Source: Pseudonocardia sp. (GTDB lineage: Bacteria > Actinomycetota > Actinomycetes > Mycobacteriales > Pseudonocardiaceae). From it: DNA of 64,000 bases. Shown piece by piece: positions 8,791 to 16,858 of the stretch. The first letter of the stretch is position 1. Each line of letters opens with the position of its first letter. The stretch spans positions 1 through 64,000 of the forward strand of contig NZ_JAJCYB010000027.1 in assembly GCF_029263155.1 (NCBI RefSeq). The letters are read 5' to 3'. The translations under genes were made by a program, and so were the position numbers. The notes under the pieces are model-generated. The model was given only the letters and a program-made list of their open reading frames with translations, made no database searches and had not been told where the DNA came from.

Positions 8791-10011
8791 ATGGACCGAC
8801 CGCATGATCTCGTCGTCTACGGCGCCACCGGGTTCGTCGGGGAGCTGACGGCCGCGTACCTGGCCGAGCACGCCCCCGCCGGCGTGCGGATCGCCCTGGC
8901 CGGGCGGTCGGCCACGAAGCTCGAGGCCGTGCGGGCGAGGCTGCCCGCCGCCGCCCGCGACTGGCCGCTGATCGTCGCCGACTCCGCGGACACGGCGGCG
9001 CTGGAGCGGCTCGCGGAGTCCACCCGGGTGCTGGTCACGACGGTGGGGCCCTACGCGCGCTACGGGCTGCCCGTGGTGGAGGCCTGCGCCCGGGCCGGTA
9101 CGCACTACGCCGACCTCACCGGCGAGGTGCTGTTCCACCGCGACGCCATCGACCGCGTCGACAAGATCGCGCAGGACACCGGCGCGCGGATCGTGCACTC
9201 GTGCGGCTACGACTCGATCCCGTCCGATCTCGGGGTTCTCGTGCTGCACGAGCGGGCCGTGGCGGACCAGGCGGGCGAGCTCACCGACGTCGGGCTGATC
9301 GCGATGGCCAAGGGCGGGTTCTCCGGCGGCACGATCGACTCGATGCGCGCGCAGTTCGAGGCGATCGGCGCCGACCCGTCGCGCCGCCGGGTGGTCGGCG
9401 ACCCGCACGCGCTCAGCCCCGACCGGGCCGCCGAGCCCGCCCCGGCGCAACCCGCGGACGCGCCGGCGCCGGCCCGTCGCGGATCGCGCAACACCTGGAC
9501 CGCGCCGTTCGTCATGGCCTCCTACAACACCCGGGTCGTGCGGCGCAGTAACGCGCTGCAGGACTGGGCCTACGGCCGGTCGATGCGCTACGGCGAGACG
9601 ATGGGGCTCGGGTCGGGGCCGATGGGGGCGGTCGCCGCCTACGGGGTGACCGCGGGGCTCGGGGCCGTCGTCGCCGGTTTCGGTGCGGCGCCCACCCGCG
9701 CGGTGCTCGACCGCGTGCTGCCCAAGCCGGGTGCCGGGCCGAGCGCCGCGGCCCGGGCGGCGGGCTGGTTCCGGATGGACATCGAGGCCACGACGACGGG
9801 CGGGCGCCGCTACCGCGCCCGGGTATCGGGCACCGGGGACCCGGGCTACGCGGCCACCGCCGTCATGCTCGGGGAGAGCGGGCTGTGCCTGGCCGTGGAC
9901 GAGCTCCCCGACCGGGCGGGCTCGCTCACCCCGGCCACGGCGATGGGATCGGTGCTGGTCCGGCGACTGGTCGCGGCCGGGCACACCTACACCGTCACCG
10001 ACCTGAGGTAG
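8791..10011 (+). CDS. Saccharopine dehydrogenase-like / trans-acting enoyl reductase family protein
   Basis: 406-residue NAD(P)-dependent reductase-like protein. The N-terminal Rossmann fold shows VVYGATGFVGELTAAYL and ALAGRSATKLEAV; VLVTTVGPYARYGLPVVEACARAGTHYADLTGE is the family signature. Mycobacterial relatives include the trans-acting enoyl reductase of phthiocerol lipid synthesis, but no lipid gene is nearby, so the substrate is open. Start ATG 8791 follows a GGCAGGGTGAG ribosome-binding site. Its 3' end overlaps the convergent minus-strand gene by 25 bases. Confidence 0.85.
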   Translation: MDRPHDLVVYGATGFVGELTAAYLAEHAPAGVRIALAGRSATKLEAVRARLPAAARDWPLIVADSADTAALERLAESTRVLVTTVGPYARYGLPVVEACARAGTHYADLTGEVLFHRDAIDRVDKIAQDTGARIVHSCGYDSIPSDLGVLVLHERAVADQAGELTDVGLIAMAKGGFSGGTIDSMRAQFEAIGADPSRRRVVGDPHALSPDRAAEPAPAQPADAPAPARRGSRNTWTAPFVMASYNTRVVRRSNALQDWAYGRSMRYGETMGLGSGPMGAVAAYGVTAGLGAVVAGFGAAPTRAVLDRVLPKPGAGPSAAARAAGWFRMDIEATTTGGRRYRARVSGTGDPGYAATAVMLGESGLCLAVDELPDRAGSLTPATAMGSVLVRRLVAAGHTYTVTDLR

Positions 10012-10421
10012 GCGGGCCAGCTGCCGTGGCTGCTGACGTCGACCGCGCCCGCCGGGTGGCCGGTGCAGAGGATGCCGAGCACCGTGCCGTCCACCAGCTC
10101 GATGCGGCCGATCGCGAGCGGGGCGGGCAGGGCGCAGAGCAGCGTCCCGAGCGCGCAGGTCGGCATCCGGTGCAGCTCGACCTCCAGGGCCGTGCCGCCG
10201 TGGGCGGTGGCGACGATGCCGCCGCGGCGTACGCCGGGGCCCGGGAGCGCGAGCATCCGGTAGCGCGGCGCCGTGTGCGCCCGCCGCTCGAAGTGCGCGC
10301 CCAGCGCCAGCAGCTCCGGATGGAGCGGCTGGCCGGTGCGGTGGGCCGCGGTCACGGCCAGCAGGACCTCGGCCGGACCGGGCGCCGTCACCGACGCCCG
10401 GTCCGTACCCGCCACGGTCAT
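9987..10421 (-). CDS. Stand-alone allophanate hydrolase C-terminal domain protein
   Basis: 144-residue protein resembling the C-terminal domain of AtzF-type allophanate hydrolases. Visible features are LHPELLALGAHFERRAHTAPRYRMLALPG, GGTALEVELHRMPTCALGTLLCALPAPLAIGRIEL and DGTVLGILC. In AtzF this domain is fused behind the amidase domain; here the amidase is a separate gene at the other end of the same operon (13876-15225). ATG 10421 overlaps the upstream stop as ATGA. It probably completes the enzyme in trans. The gamma-glutamylcyclotransferase-like fold is related but less likely as the function. Confidence 0.8.
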   Translation of the reverse strand: MTVAGTDRASVTAPGPAEVLLAVTAAHRTGQPLHPELLALGAHFERRAHTAPRYRMLALPGPGVRRGGIVATAHGGTALEVELHRMPTCALGTLLCALPAPLAIGRIELVDGTVLGILCTGHPAGAVDVSSHGSWPAYLRSVTV

Positions 10422-10867
10422 CCGAGGGGCACCTCGGAGACGTGGGCGGCAACGATCCGCCAGCCCTGCGGGAACCGGAACCAGGTCTGGCTCTGCCGGC
10501 CCTCCGTCGCGCCGTCGGAATGGGTGAACAGCGTGGTGACGACGGCCGCGCTGTCGCCGAGTGCCAGCACCACGGTGTCGCGCAGCGCCCGCCCCTCGGG
10601 CACCGACGGATGCGCCCGGCGCCACGCCGCGATCTCCTCGGCACCCTGCTGGCGGTCGGCCACCCCGAAGCGGCGGCACCGCGGGTCGTCCCAGAACAGC
10701 GCGATGAGCGTGGCGACGTCACCCTCGACGAGAGCCCGCTCGTACCGCTCGAACACGGCGGACACCTCGCCGACGACATCGACACGGCCCACCCCGATCG
10801 CAGTGGGGTGGCTGTGCTGCAGTCCAGTCGCAGTGAAGCCACCCCACTGCAACTCGGTGGGTGTCAT
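10418..10867 (-). CDS. AtzH-like (DUF3225) protein
   Basis: 149-residue SnoaL/NTF2-like protein of the AtzH-like family, named for a gene in cyanuric acid degradation clusters. Typical segments are VFERYERALVEGDVATLIALFWDDPRCRRFG, ADRQQGAEEIAAWRRAHP and GRQSQTWFRFPQGWRIVAAHVSEVP. It is the fifth gene of the operon, overlapping both neighbours by ATGA. Such proteins accompany amidase-signature enzymes for carboxybiuret and allophanate breakdown, so a helper or enzymatic role on a carboxylated urea compound is inferred. Confidence 0.82.
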   Translation of the reverse strand: MTPTELQWGGFTATGLQHSHPTAIGVGRVDVVGEVSAVFERYERALVEGDVATLIALFWDDPRCRRFGVADRQQGAEEIAAWRRAHPSVPEGRALRDTVVLALGDSAAVVTTLFTHSDGATEGRQSQTWFRFPQGWRIVAAHVSEVPLG

Positions 10868-12495
10868 GCGGTCGCCGGGCGGGGCGTGTCCAGTGGGGCC
10901 ACCGCCGCCGCCGGCTCCTCCTGCGCCGGCCGGGGCTCGGGCACCGTGGAGGTCTCGCTCCCGGTGGGCCCGGGCGTCCCGCGGGTCGTCAGCGCGAAGA
11001 GCAGCAGGATGATGCCGGCGAACAGGTAGCCCAGCGCGATCTGCCCGCCGACGTTCCAGCCCACCTCCTCGGCGTGGATGAGCCCGATGAAGCCCAGCGC
11101 CGCGCCGATGAAGCAGTAGATCGCGGCCGGCACGAACTTCTTGTCGATGATGAACACCACGATCGACCCGAGCACCATGCCGGCCAGGATCGCGCCGCCG
11201 CCGAGCAGCAGGGTGCCCTCGTAGACGAGCCCGGCGTTCGCGAAGCCCTCCTCGCCCACCTCGGCGGGAGTGGAACCGGCCGCGCCGACCGCATTGGTCA
11301 TCAACCCGCCCGCCCACGAGGCGATGTTCGGGATGATCGCGAACACCACCGCGATCGCGTGCCGCTTCGGCACCTCCTGGAACGCCTGCGCGCCGATCAG
11401 CAGCCCGATGTAGAGCAGGATCGGCACGATCGCCGGCAGCGGCAGCAGCGCTCCGAGCAGCGAGAACATCCCGAGGAAGCACATCAGCGCGATGAACACG
11501 CCCGACGCGAGCGAGTAGCTGGTCCGCCCGCCCGCGGCCTTCCAGCCGGGGTGGCCGATGTAGACGGCGGGCGGGAACGGGCAGCCCATGGCGGCACCGA
11601 CGATCGCGCCCGCGCCGTCGGCGCCGAGGATCGCGCGCAGGTTGTACTCGTCGCCCGCCGCCGCGGCGCTCTCGACGTTGGCCATGCCCTCGGTGAAGTT
11701 GTAGATGCCCAGCGGGATGGCCGTGGCGAGCAGCGGGGCCACGTTGGACAGGCCCTCGACCAGCCGCGGGATGTCGAACGTCGGCAGCGACAGCGCCACG
11801 TCACCGGCCGCGGCGATCACGTTCGGCACCGACATGTAGCCGCCGATCCAGCCGATCGCGCTTCCCACGAGCAGGGCCGCGAGGCCGACGGGGATGTTGC
11901 CCGGCAGCTTCAGGTCGGTGAAGAAGCCGATCAGGATGATCACCATGACCGGGAAGGCGATCCACAGCGCCTCCCACATCTGGGCGGCCGGGCGCATCGA
12001 GATGAACGCGATCGAGATGCCGGCCAGCGTGCCGAGCATCGCGGCCTGCGGGGTGTACCTGCGGATGTAGGGGCCGACGAACGCGCCGATCAGCACGATG
12101 ATGCCGATGATGAACGACCACGCGAGCCCGGAGGTCCAGGCGACGATCGGGTCCCCGGTCGCGAGGTAGATCGGCAGCATGATCACGAAGACGACGATGA
12201 ACATGTGCGGCACCGACGGGCCGTAGGGCATCGCGCAGACGTCGGTGCGGTTCTCGCGCCGGGCCAGGCGTCGAGCGAGGTAGGTGTAGTAGACGTTGCC
12301 GATCAGCAGCTGCACGCCGAGCGCGGGGAGGATCACCCCGAACACGTCCGCGCCGGGGATGTTGACGACGCCCAGGCAGAGGCCGGACAGCACCAGCACG
12401 TTGACCAGGGTGTTGAAGCCCAGGCCGAAGAACGCGTTGGTGTCGCCTGCGACCCACCAGGACAGCGTGATCGGCTCCTTCTCGACGGTCGTCAT
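10864..12495 (-). CDS. NCS2-family (xanthine/uracil-type) permease
   Basis: 543-residue polytopic membrane protein with at least 12 hydrophobic segments, e.g. [20 protein letters not shown] and [17 protein letters not shown]. The charged tail after [13 protein letters not shown] is cytoplasmic. The family moves nucleobases and related small nitrogen compounds by proton symport. Its place inside a biuret/allophanate operon suggests uptake of biuret, a ureide or a pyrimidine breakdown product. It starts at ATG 12495 ([12 protein letters not shown]), overlapping the upstream gene by ATGA. The exact substrate cannot be read from sequence. Confidence 0.87.
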   Translation of the reverse strand: MTTVEKEPITLSWWVAGDTNAFFGLGFNTLVNVLVLSGLCLGVVNIPGADVFGVILPALGVQLLIGNVYYTYLARRLARRENRTDVCAMPYGPSVPHMFIVVFVIMLPIYLATGDPIVAWTSGLAWSFIIGIIVLIGAFVGPYIRRYTPQAAMLGTLAGISIAFISMRPAAQMWEALWIAFPVMVIILIGFFTDLKLPGNIPVGLAALLVGSAIGWIGGYMSVPNVIAAAGDVALSLPTFDIPRLVEGLSNVAPLLATAIPLGIYNFTEGMANVESAAAAGDEYNLRAILGADGAGAIVGAAMGCPFPPAVYIGHPGWKAAGGRTSYSLASGVFIALMCFLGMFSLLGALLPLPAIVPILLYIGLLIGAQAFQEVPKRHAIAVVFAIIPNIASWAGGLMTNAVGAAGSTPAEVGEEGFANAGLVYEGTLLLGGGAILAGMVLGSIVVFIIDKKFVPAAIYCFIGAALGFIGLIHAEEVGWNVGGQIALGYLFAGIILLLFALTTRGTPGPTGSETSTVPEPRPAQEEPAAAVAPLDTPRPATA

Positions 12496-13172
12496 GACGG
12501 GATCTCCTGGAGGGTGAGGGCGTGCAGGAACGACTCGGACGGGGCGACCCAGCCGAAGATCCCGCCCTGGGCGGAGATCATCTCCAGGCCGACCCGCTGG
12601 AACTCGGGGAAGTACGAGCCGACGCAGTCCGACAGCACGAGGCACTCGTAGCCGCGGTCGTTGGCCTCCCGGACGGTGGTGTGCACGCACACCTCGGTGG
12701 TCACGCCGGTGACGACCAGGCTGGTCACGCCCAGCTCGGCGAGCTCCGCGCCGAGCGAGGTGCCGTGGAACGAGCCCTTGCCCGGCTTGTCGATCACGAG
12801 CTCGCCGGGCAGCGGCGTGAGCTCGTCGATGATGTCGTGGCCGTACTCGCCGCGGACCAGGATGCGGCCCTTCGGTCCCGGCGCGCCGATGCGCAGGGTG
12901 GGGTCGCCGCGGTTGAGCTTGGCGGGCGGGCAGTCGGACAGGTCCGGGACGTGGCCCTCGCGCGTGTGGACCACGGTGAGGCCCACCTCCCGCGCGGTCG
13001 CCAGCACCTTCTGCAGCGGCGGCACGACGGCCTGCAGCCAGGACACGTCGTTGCCGAGCGTCTCGCCGAAGCCGCCGGGTTCCACGAAGTCGCGCTGCAT
13101 GTCGATGATCACCAGCGCGGTGCTGGCCGGGTCGAACTCGAAGGGGTAGGGGTCGGCGGGCACGGCTCTCAT
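12492..13172 (-). CDS. Biuret hydrolase-like cysteine hydrolase (second copy)
   Basis: 226-residue isochorismatase-fold cysteine hydrolase. The catalytic triad is visible as D24 (VIIDMQRDF), K129 ([10 protein letters not shown]) and C162 ([12 protein letters not shown]), with family motif [16 protein letters not shown]. It resembles the upstream neighbour throughout ([20 protein letters not shown]) and probably arose by duplication. Biuret hydrolase converts biuret to allophanate and ammonia. This copy differs at the substrate-proximal N-terminal strand ([11 protein letters not shown] versus [11 protein letters not shown]), so it may act on a different amide such as a ureidomalonate. It overlaps both neighbours by ATGA. 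Confidence 0.82.
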   Translation of the reverse strand: MRAVPADPYPFEFDPASTALVIIDMQRDFVEPGGFGETLGNDVSWLQAVVPPLQKVLATAREVGLTVVHTREGHVPDLSDCPPAKLNRGDPTLRIGAPGPKGRILVRGEYGHDIIDELTPLPGELVIDKPGKGSFHGTSLGAELAELGVTSLVVTGVTTEVCVHTTVREANDRGYECLVLSDCVGSYFPEFQRVGLEMISAQGGIFGWVAPSESFLHALTLQEIPS

Positions 13173-13879
13173 CGGGTGGTCCCCTCGATCACGGCGGTCG
13201 ACGTCGCGACTGCGCCGAAGACGCCGCCCTGCATGGTCACCATGTGCAGCGCGGCGTCGTGGTTGGACGGGTCGGTGGCGCCGGTGCAGTCGCTCAGGAT
13301 CAGGCACTCGTAGCCGCGGTCGTTCGCCTCACGCATCGTCGTGTGCACGCAGACGTCGGTGGTGATGCCGGTCAGGATGATGTGCGTGACCTGCCTGGTC
13401 CGGAGCACGAGATCGAGGTTGGTGGCGTAGAACGCGCCCTTGCCCGGCTTGTCCAGCAGCACCTCGCCGGGGACCGGGGCGACCTCCGGGACGATCTCCC
13501 AGCCGGGTTCGCCGCGGACCAGGATCCGCCCGGCCGGTCCCTCCGAGCCGATCTCCGCCCCGATCCGGGCGGAGCGCCAGCGCTTGTTGGCCGGCAGGTC
13601 CGACAGGTCGGGGGAGTGGCCCTCGCGGGTGTGGATCACCAGCATCCCGGTGGCGCGGGCGTGCTCCAGCATCCGGGCGGTGGCCGGAAGGCCCGCTCTG
13701 GTGAGACCGATGTCGTAGCCCATGCGGTCGACGTAGCCCCCCGGTCCGCAGAAGTCGACCTGCCAGTCGATGCAGATCAGGGCCGTGTGCGCCGCGTCGA
13801 CTGCGCCGTCGTAGGGCCACGGGTAGGGGTTCGCGGCGACGGGCCCGATCCGGGCTCTCGTGGCGACTGTCGCGGTCAT
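13169..13879 (-). CDS. biuH: Biuret hydrolase-like cysteine hydrolase (first copy)
   Basis: 236-residue isochorismatase-family enzyme. The triad is D38 ([11 protein letters not shown]), K144 ([10 protein letters not shown]) and C177 ([11 protein letters not shown]). The spacing is that of characterised biuret hydrolase (Asp36, Lys142, Cys175), shifted by two residues. The product, allophanate, would be handled by the amidase encoded just upstream. It is second in the operon, ATGA-coupled on both sides. A ureidoacrylate or nicotinamide-type hydrolase would share the fold, but the operon context favours biuret. Confidence 0.85.
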   Translation of the reverse strand: MTATVATRARIGPVAANPYPWPYDGAVDAAHTALICIDWQVDFCGPGGYVDRMGYDIGLTRAGLPATARMLEHARATGMLVIHTREGHSPDLSDLPANKRWRSARIGAEIGSEGPAGRILVRGEPGWEIVPEVAPVPGEVLLDKPGKGAFYATNLDLVLRTRQVTHIILTGITTDVCVHTTMREANDRGYECLILSDCTGATDPSNHDAALHMVTMQGGVFGAVATSTAVIEGTTR

Positions 13880-15225
13880 GCGGCCTCCCTGGTGATCAAC
13901 TGGTGTGCGGCGGAGAGCAGGCGGTCCTCGGAGAAGGCCGGGCCGAGCAGCGTGACGCCGAACGGGCGGCCGTCGGCGCACGTCCCGGCCGGCACCGCGA
14001 CGGCGGCCAGGTCGAGCAGGTTCGCGAACTGGGTGTAGCGGCCCAGCACGAGGTTGCGGGCCACCGGCTGCTCGGCGATCTGCGCGCGCGTGAACGTGGT
14101 CGGGACGGTCGGGAGCAGCAGCACGTCGGCGCGGTCCCAGAGCCGGTCGCACCACGCGCGCAGCTCCTGCAGGCGGTGCCGGGCGCGGAAGGCGTCGACG
14201 GCGGAGAAGTCGGCGCCCCTCTCGATGACCGCGCGGGTCACCGGCAGCACGTCGTCGGGATGGGAGGCGAGGAAGGCCTCCAGCCCCGCCAGTCGCTCGG
14301 CCACCCACGGGCCGGTGTAGAGCAGGTCGCCGGCCTCCAGCAGTGGCCCGATGGACACGTCGACGGTCCCGGTCCGCGCCCGCACGTCGGCGGCGACGCG
14401 TGCGAACGCCGCGGCGTAGGTCCCGTCGTCCTCGAAGTCGAGCTCGCCGGCCAGCGCCACCCGTGAGTGCTCAGCGGCGTGCGAGCACTGCTGCGCAGTC
14501 GCGGGCCGGGACCAGGGATCGGCGGGGTCGGGAACGGCGAGGACGGCCAGGACGTCGGCGGCGTCGTCGAGGGACGTCGCGAAGACGCTGACGCAGTCCA
14601 GGGACCGGCAGGCCGGGACCACACCTGCCGTGCTCACCAGGCCCCGCGTGGGCTTGAGCCCGACGATCCCGTTCATCGCCGCCGGCACCCGGCCCGAGCC
14701 CGCGGTGTCGGTGCCCAGCGCGAACGCCACCTGCCCGGACGCGACCGCGACGGCGCTCCCGGAACTGGAGCCGCCCGAGATCAGGTCGCGACCGAACGCG
14801 CTCTCGCCCGCCCCGTACGGCGAGCGCGAGCCGGTGAGACCGGTGGCGAACTGGTCGAGGTTGGTCGTGCCGACGACGATCGCGCCCGCCTCGCGCAGCA
14901 GCCGGACACTCGTGGCGTCGATCGCCGGGCTGTAGGCGAACGCGGGGCAGGCCGCGGTGGTCGGGAGGCCAGCGACGTCGATGTTGTTCTTGACGGCGAA
15001 CGGCACGCCGTAGAGGGGCAGCCCGTCGGATCCGCACGCGGCCAGCTCGTCGGCCCGGGCGTGCAGGTCGGCGGCCGGGAACACGGAGATCCAGACGGCG
15101 TCGTCGGTGCGCGCGGTGCGGGCCAGCACCTCGTCGACGACCTGGTGCGGGGTCAGAGCGCCCGCACGGTAGGCGGCGTGCAGCGACCGCACCCCGAACG
15201 GGGACGTCCTCAACTCGCTGCGCAT
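13876..15225 (-). CDS. atzF: Allophanate hydrolase, amidase domain only
   Basis: 449-residue amidase-signature enzyme. The Ser-Ser-Lys triad is K79 (PFAVKNNIDVAG), S153 (SGGSSSGSA) and S177 (GTDTAGSGR), and the region GLPTTAACPAFAYSP is typical of AtzF/DUR1,2-type allophanate hydrolases. Full-length AtzF has about 600 residues; this one stops after the amidase domain, and the missing C-terminal domain is the separate gene at 9987-10421. First gene of a six-gene operon. No clear Shine-Dalgarno precedes ATG 15225. Expected reaction: allophanate to two ammonia and two CO2, with the C-domain helping. Confidence 0.87.
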   Translation of the reverse strand: MRSELRTSPFGVRSLHAAYRAGALTPHQVVDEVLARTARTDDAVWISVFPAADLHARADELAACGSDGLPLYGVPFAVKNNIDVAGLPTTAACPAFAYSPAIDATSVRLLREAGAIVVGTTNLDQFATGLTGSRSPYGAGESAFGRDLISGGSSSGSAVAVASGQVAFALGTDTAGSGRVPAAMNGIVGLKPTRGLVSTAGVVPACRSLDCVSVFATSLDDAADVLAVLAVPDPADPWSRPATAQQCSHAAEHSRVALAGELDFEDDGTYAAAFARVAADVRARTGTVDVSIGPLLEAGDLLYTGPWVAERLAGLEAFLASHPDDVLPVTRAVIERGADFSAVDAFRARHRLQELRAWCDRLWDRADVLLLPTVPTTFTRAQIAEQPVARNLVLGRYTQFANLLDLAAVAVPAGTCADGRPFGVTLLGPAFSEDRLLSAAHQLITREAA

Positions 15226-15305
15226 TCTGTCGATTGTCGACCGTTTGGTGTCGCTCGAACGTCCGGCCCGTTACGGCCTTGTGACGCCCGCCCCGGCGGT
15301 CGGGA

Positions 15306-15968
15306 TCAGGGGTCGAGGTAGGTGCGCGCCCCGTGGTGGCCGAGCTCGTTCAACACGTCGTCGAGGCCCCCGCGCTCCACGGCCTCGAAGAGGCGCCGAT
15401 GGCGCTGCGCCCCCTCGCGCGGGGACGCCTCCTGAGCCTCACGACGCAGGTTGGTGGCCATGTAGAGCTGCAGCCGGGTGAGTACCGGCTCGTAGGCGCG
15501 CATGAGCTGGTGGTGCCCGGCCAGCCCGACCAGTGCCAGGTGGAACGCGCGGTGCGCCGCCGCCTGCTGCACGGCGTCGCCGTCGACGGCGGCCCGCTCC
15601 ATCTGCTCGGTCGCGGAGCGCAGCTCGCCTGCGTCCGGGCGCGTGCCACCACTCAGGGCGCACTGTGCGGCGAAACGTTCGAGGGCGTCGCGCAGGCTGA
15701 ACAGCTCGTCGATGTCGCGGGCCGAGAGCTCCGCGACCCGCACCCCGCGCCGGGGGAGGTGCTCGACGAGGCCCTGCTGGCCGAGCAGTCGCAGCGCCTC
15801 GCGCAGTGGCGCCCGGCTGGTGCCGAACCGGCGCGTCAGCTGCTCCTCGACCAGCCGCTCGCCGGGCACCAGCGCTCCGCTCAGGATCTCGCTGCGCAGC
15901 CTCCGCACGGCGAGCTCCACGAGGCTGCTCGCCTCCAGCCCGCCCTCGACGGCCGGCTCCGCGGTCAC
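15306..15968 (-). CDS. GntR-family (FadR/FCD type) transcriptional regulator
   Basis: 220-residue regulator. The N-terminal winged helix-turn-helix shows VRRLRSEILSGALVPGERLVEEQLTRRFGTSRAPLREALRLLGQQGLVEHLPRRGVRV; the rest is a helical FCD effector domain (DELFSLRDALERFAAQCALSGG, AFHLALVGLAGHHQL). GTG 15968 is preceded by GAGGAG at good distance; the longer frame upstream is not conserved in style. It lies 80 bases upstream of, and on the same strand as, the biuret/allophanate operon, which it probably controls. Tandem palindromes in its own leader suggest autoregulation. Confidence 0.9.
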   Translation of the reverse strand: MTAEPAVEGGLEASSLVELAVRRLRSEILSGALVPGERLVEEQLTRRFGTSRAPLREALRLLGQQGLVEHLPRRGVRVAELSARDIDELFSLRDALERFAAQCALSGGTRPDAGELRSATEQMERAAVDGDAVQQAAAHRAFHLALVGLAGHHQLMRAYEPVLTRLQLYMATNLRREAQEASPREGAQRHRRLFEAVERGGLDDVLNELGHHGARTYLDP

Positions 15969-16070
15969 CGCAACTCCTCGCTGTCGCTCGTCACGGCCGT
16001 GTCCGCCGGTGCTGTGTCGGATGGTGACCTCGCAAGCTCGGTCACGACGGATCTCCTCGGCTTCGCGGAC

Positions 16071-16093
16071 GTGTCGGACAACAGTGTCAGACA
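16071..16093. promoter_or_regulatory. Tandem TGTCNGACA palindromes, putative GntR operators
   Basis: Two 10-base direct repeats, GTGTCGGACA at 16071-16080 and GTGTCAGACA at 16084-16093, each containing a perfect 9-bp palindrome TGTC-N-GACA. They are 13 bases apart, about 100 bases upstream of the GntR start. FadR-subfamily regulators bind sites of this TNGTCNGACNA style. No equally good copy was found in the 80-base gap before the atzF-like gene. Confidence 0.6.
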
Positions 16094-16120
16094 CCGGGCG
16101 GGGGCGCGGTGCGGGCCGCA

Positions 16121-16525
16121 TCAGGTCGGTGTACGGAAGCGGGCGCCGACGGCCCGGTAGGTGGCGGCCGCCCGGCCGTCGAGGGTGAGCAGGTCGGCGT
16201 CGGCCTCCGCGGCGGTGGCCGCCACCACCCCGTCGTAGATCGCCCCGCCGCGCACGCCGGCCACGGCGAGGGTGCGGAGCAGCTCGCGGTGACCGTCCGC
16301 GGACAGGGTGAGTGCACGCGCGGGGAACGCCTCGAGGAGCAGTTCCGTCGCGTCCGACGGCGGCAGCGACAGCCCGTGCGGCAGCCGGGTGAGCACGGAG
16401 AACGATTCGCCCAGGACATGGGCGGGCAGCGTGTCGACCCCGAGCATCGCCGGCCGGGCGACCGCATGGTGGTCGTGCCAGTCGAGCAGGGCGGGTATCA
16501 CCACGCTGGTGTCTGCGGTGATCAC
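16121..16525 (-). CDS. vapC: PIN-domain toxin (VapC type)
   Basis: 134-residue PIN-domain ribonuclease. Acidic residues sit where expected: D5 in ITADTSVVIPALL, E in GESFSVLTRLP, D in GAIYDGVVAATAAEADADLLTLD. It starts at GTG 16525 and lies 25 bases behind its partner antitoxin gene on the same strand. VapC toxins cleave specific RNAs, often tRNA or rRNA, when free of antitoxin. The target is unknown. Confidence 0.88.
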   Translation of the reverse strand: MITADTSVVIPALLDWHDHHAVARPAMLGVDTLPAHVLGESFSVLTRLPHGLSLPPSDATELLLEAFPARALTLSADGHRELLRTLAVAGVRGGAIYDGVVAATAAEADADLLTLDGRAAATYRAVGARFRTPT

Positions 16526-16550
16526 GGCGCGCGGAATCCCCGACGGCGGG

Positions 16551-16796
16551 TCATCGACGCTGGCGGTCGACGAGGGTGCGGACGTCGTCCGCCGTCAGCC
16601 GTGGGGCGTCGGCCGCGGCCCTGGCCACAGGCCTGCCATCGGAACGGTCGATCCACACGTCCCGCCCGGCGGGCCGCAGCTCGACGTGATCGCCGAGCTC
16701 GTCGAGCTCCAGTTCCGAGCCCGCCGTCAGCCCGAGCCGGTCCCGGACCTGCTTGGGGATCACCACGCGGCCCGCGGCGTCGATCGTGAGCTTCAT
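16551..16796 (-). CDS. vapB: AbrB/SpoVT-type antitoxin (VapB type)
   Basis: 81-residue protein with a swapped-hairpin AbrB DNA-binding fold: MKLTIDAAGRVVIPKQVRDRLGLTAGSELELDEL. The C-terminal half (RPVARAAADAPRLTADDVRTLVDRQRR) would wrap the toxin. It precedes the PIN toxin, the usual antitoxin-first order, and is expected to repress its own operon. It is divergent from the MFS gene at 16859, with 62 bases between. Confidence 0.88.
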   Translation of the reverse strand: MKLTIDAAGRVVIPKQVRDRLGLTAGSELELDELGDHVELRPAGRDVWIDRSDGRPVARAAADAPRLTADDVRTLVDRQRR

Positions 16797-16858
16797 GGGT
16801 TCATGATGCCATCTGACTGGCACTGCCGGCCCAGGAGTAGGGTCGGAGATCGGTAGCA

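Noticed and set aside
10861..12651. Long plus-strand reading frame opposite the NCS2 permease gene
   Set aside because: Composition is the R/D/H/Q/E-rich pattern of an antisense shadow in high-GC DNA; the minus strand encodes a full permease.
15226..15305. GTCGATTGTCGAC in the gap before the atzF-like gene as a GntR operator
   Set aside because: It does not match the TGTCNGACA palindromes and GTCGAC is common in this DNA.
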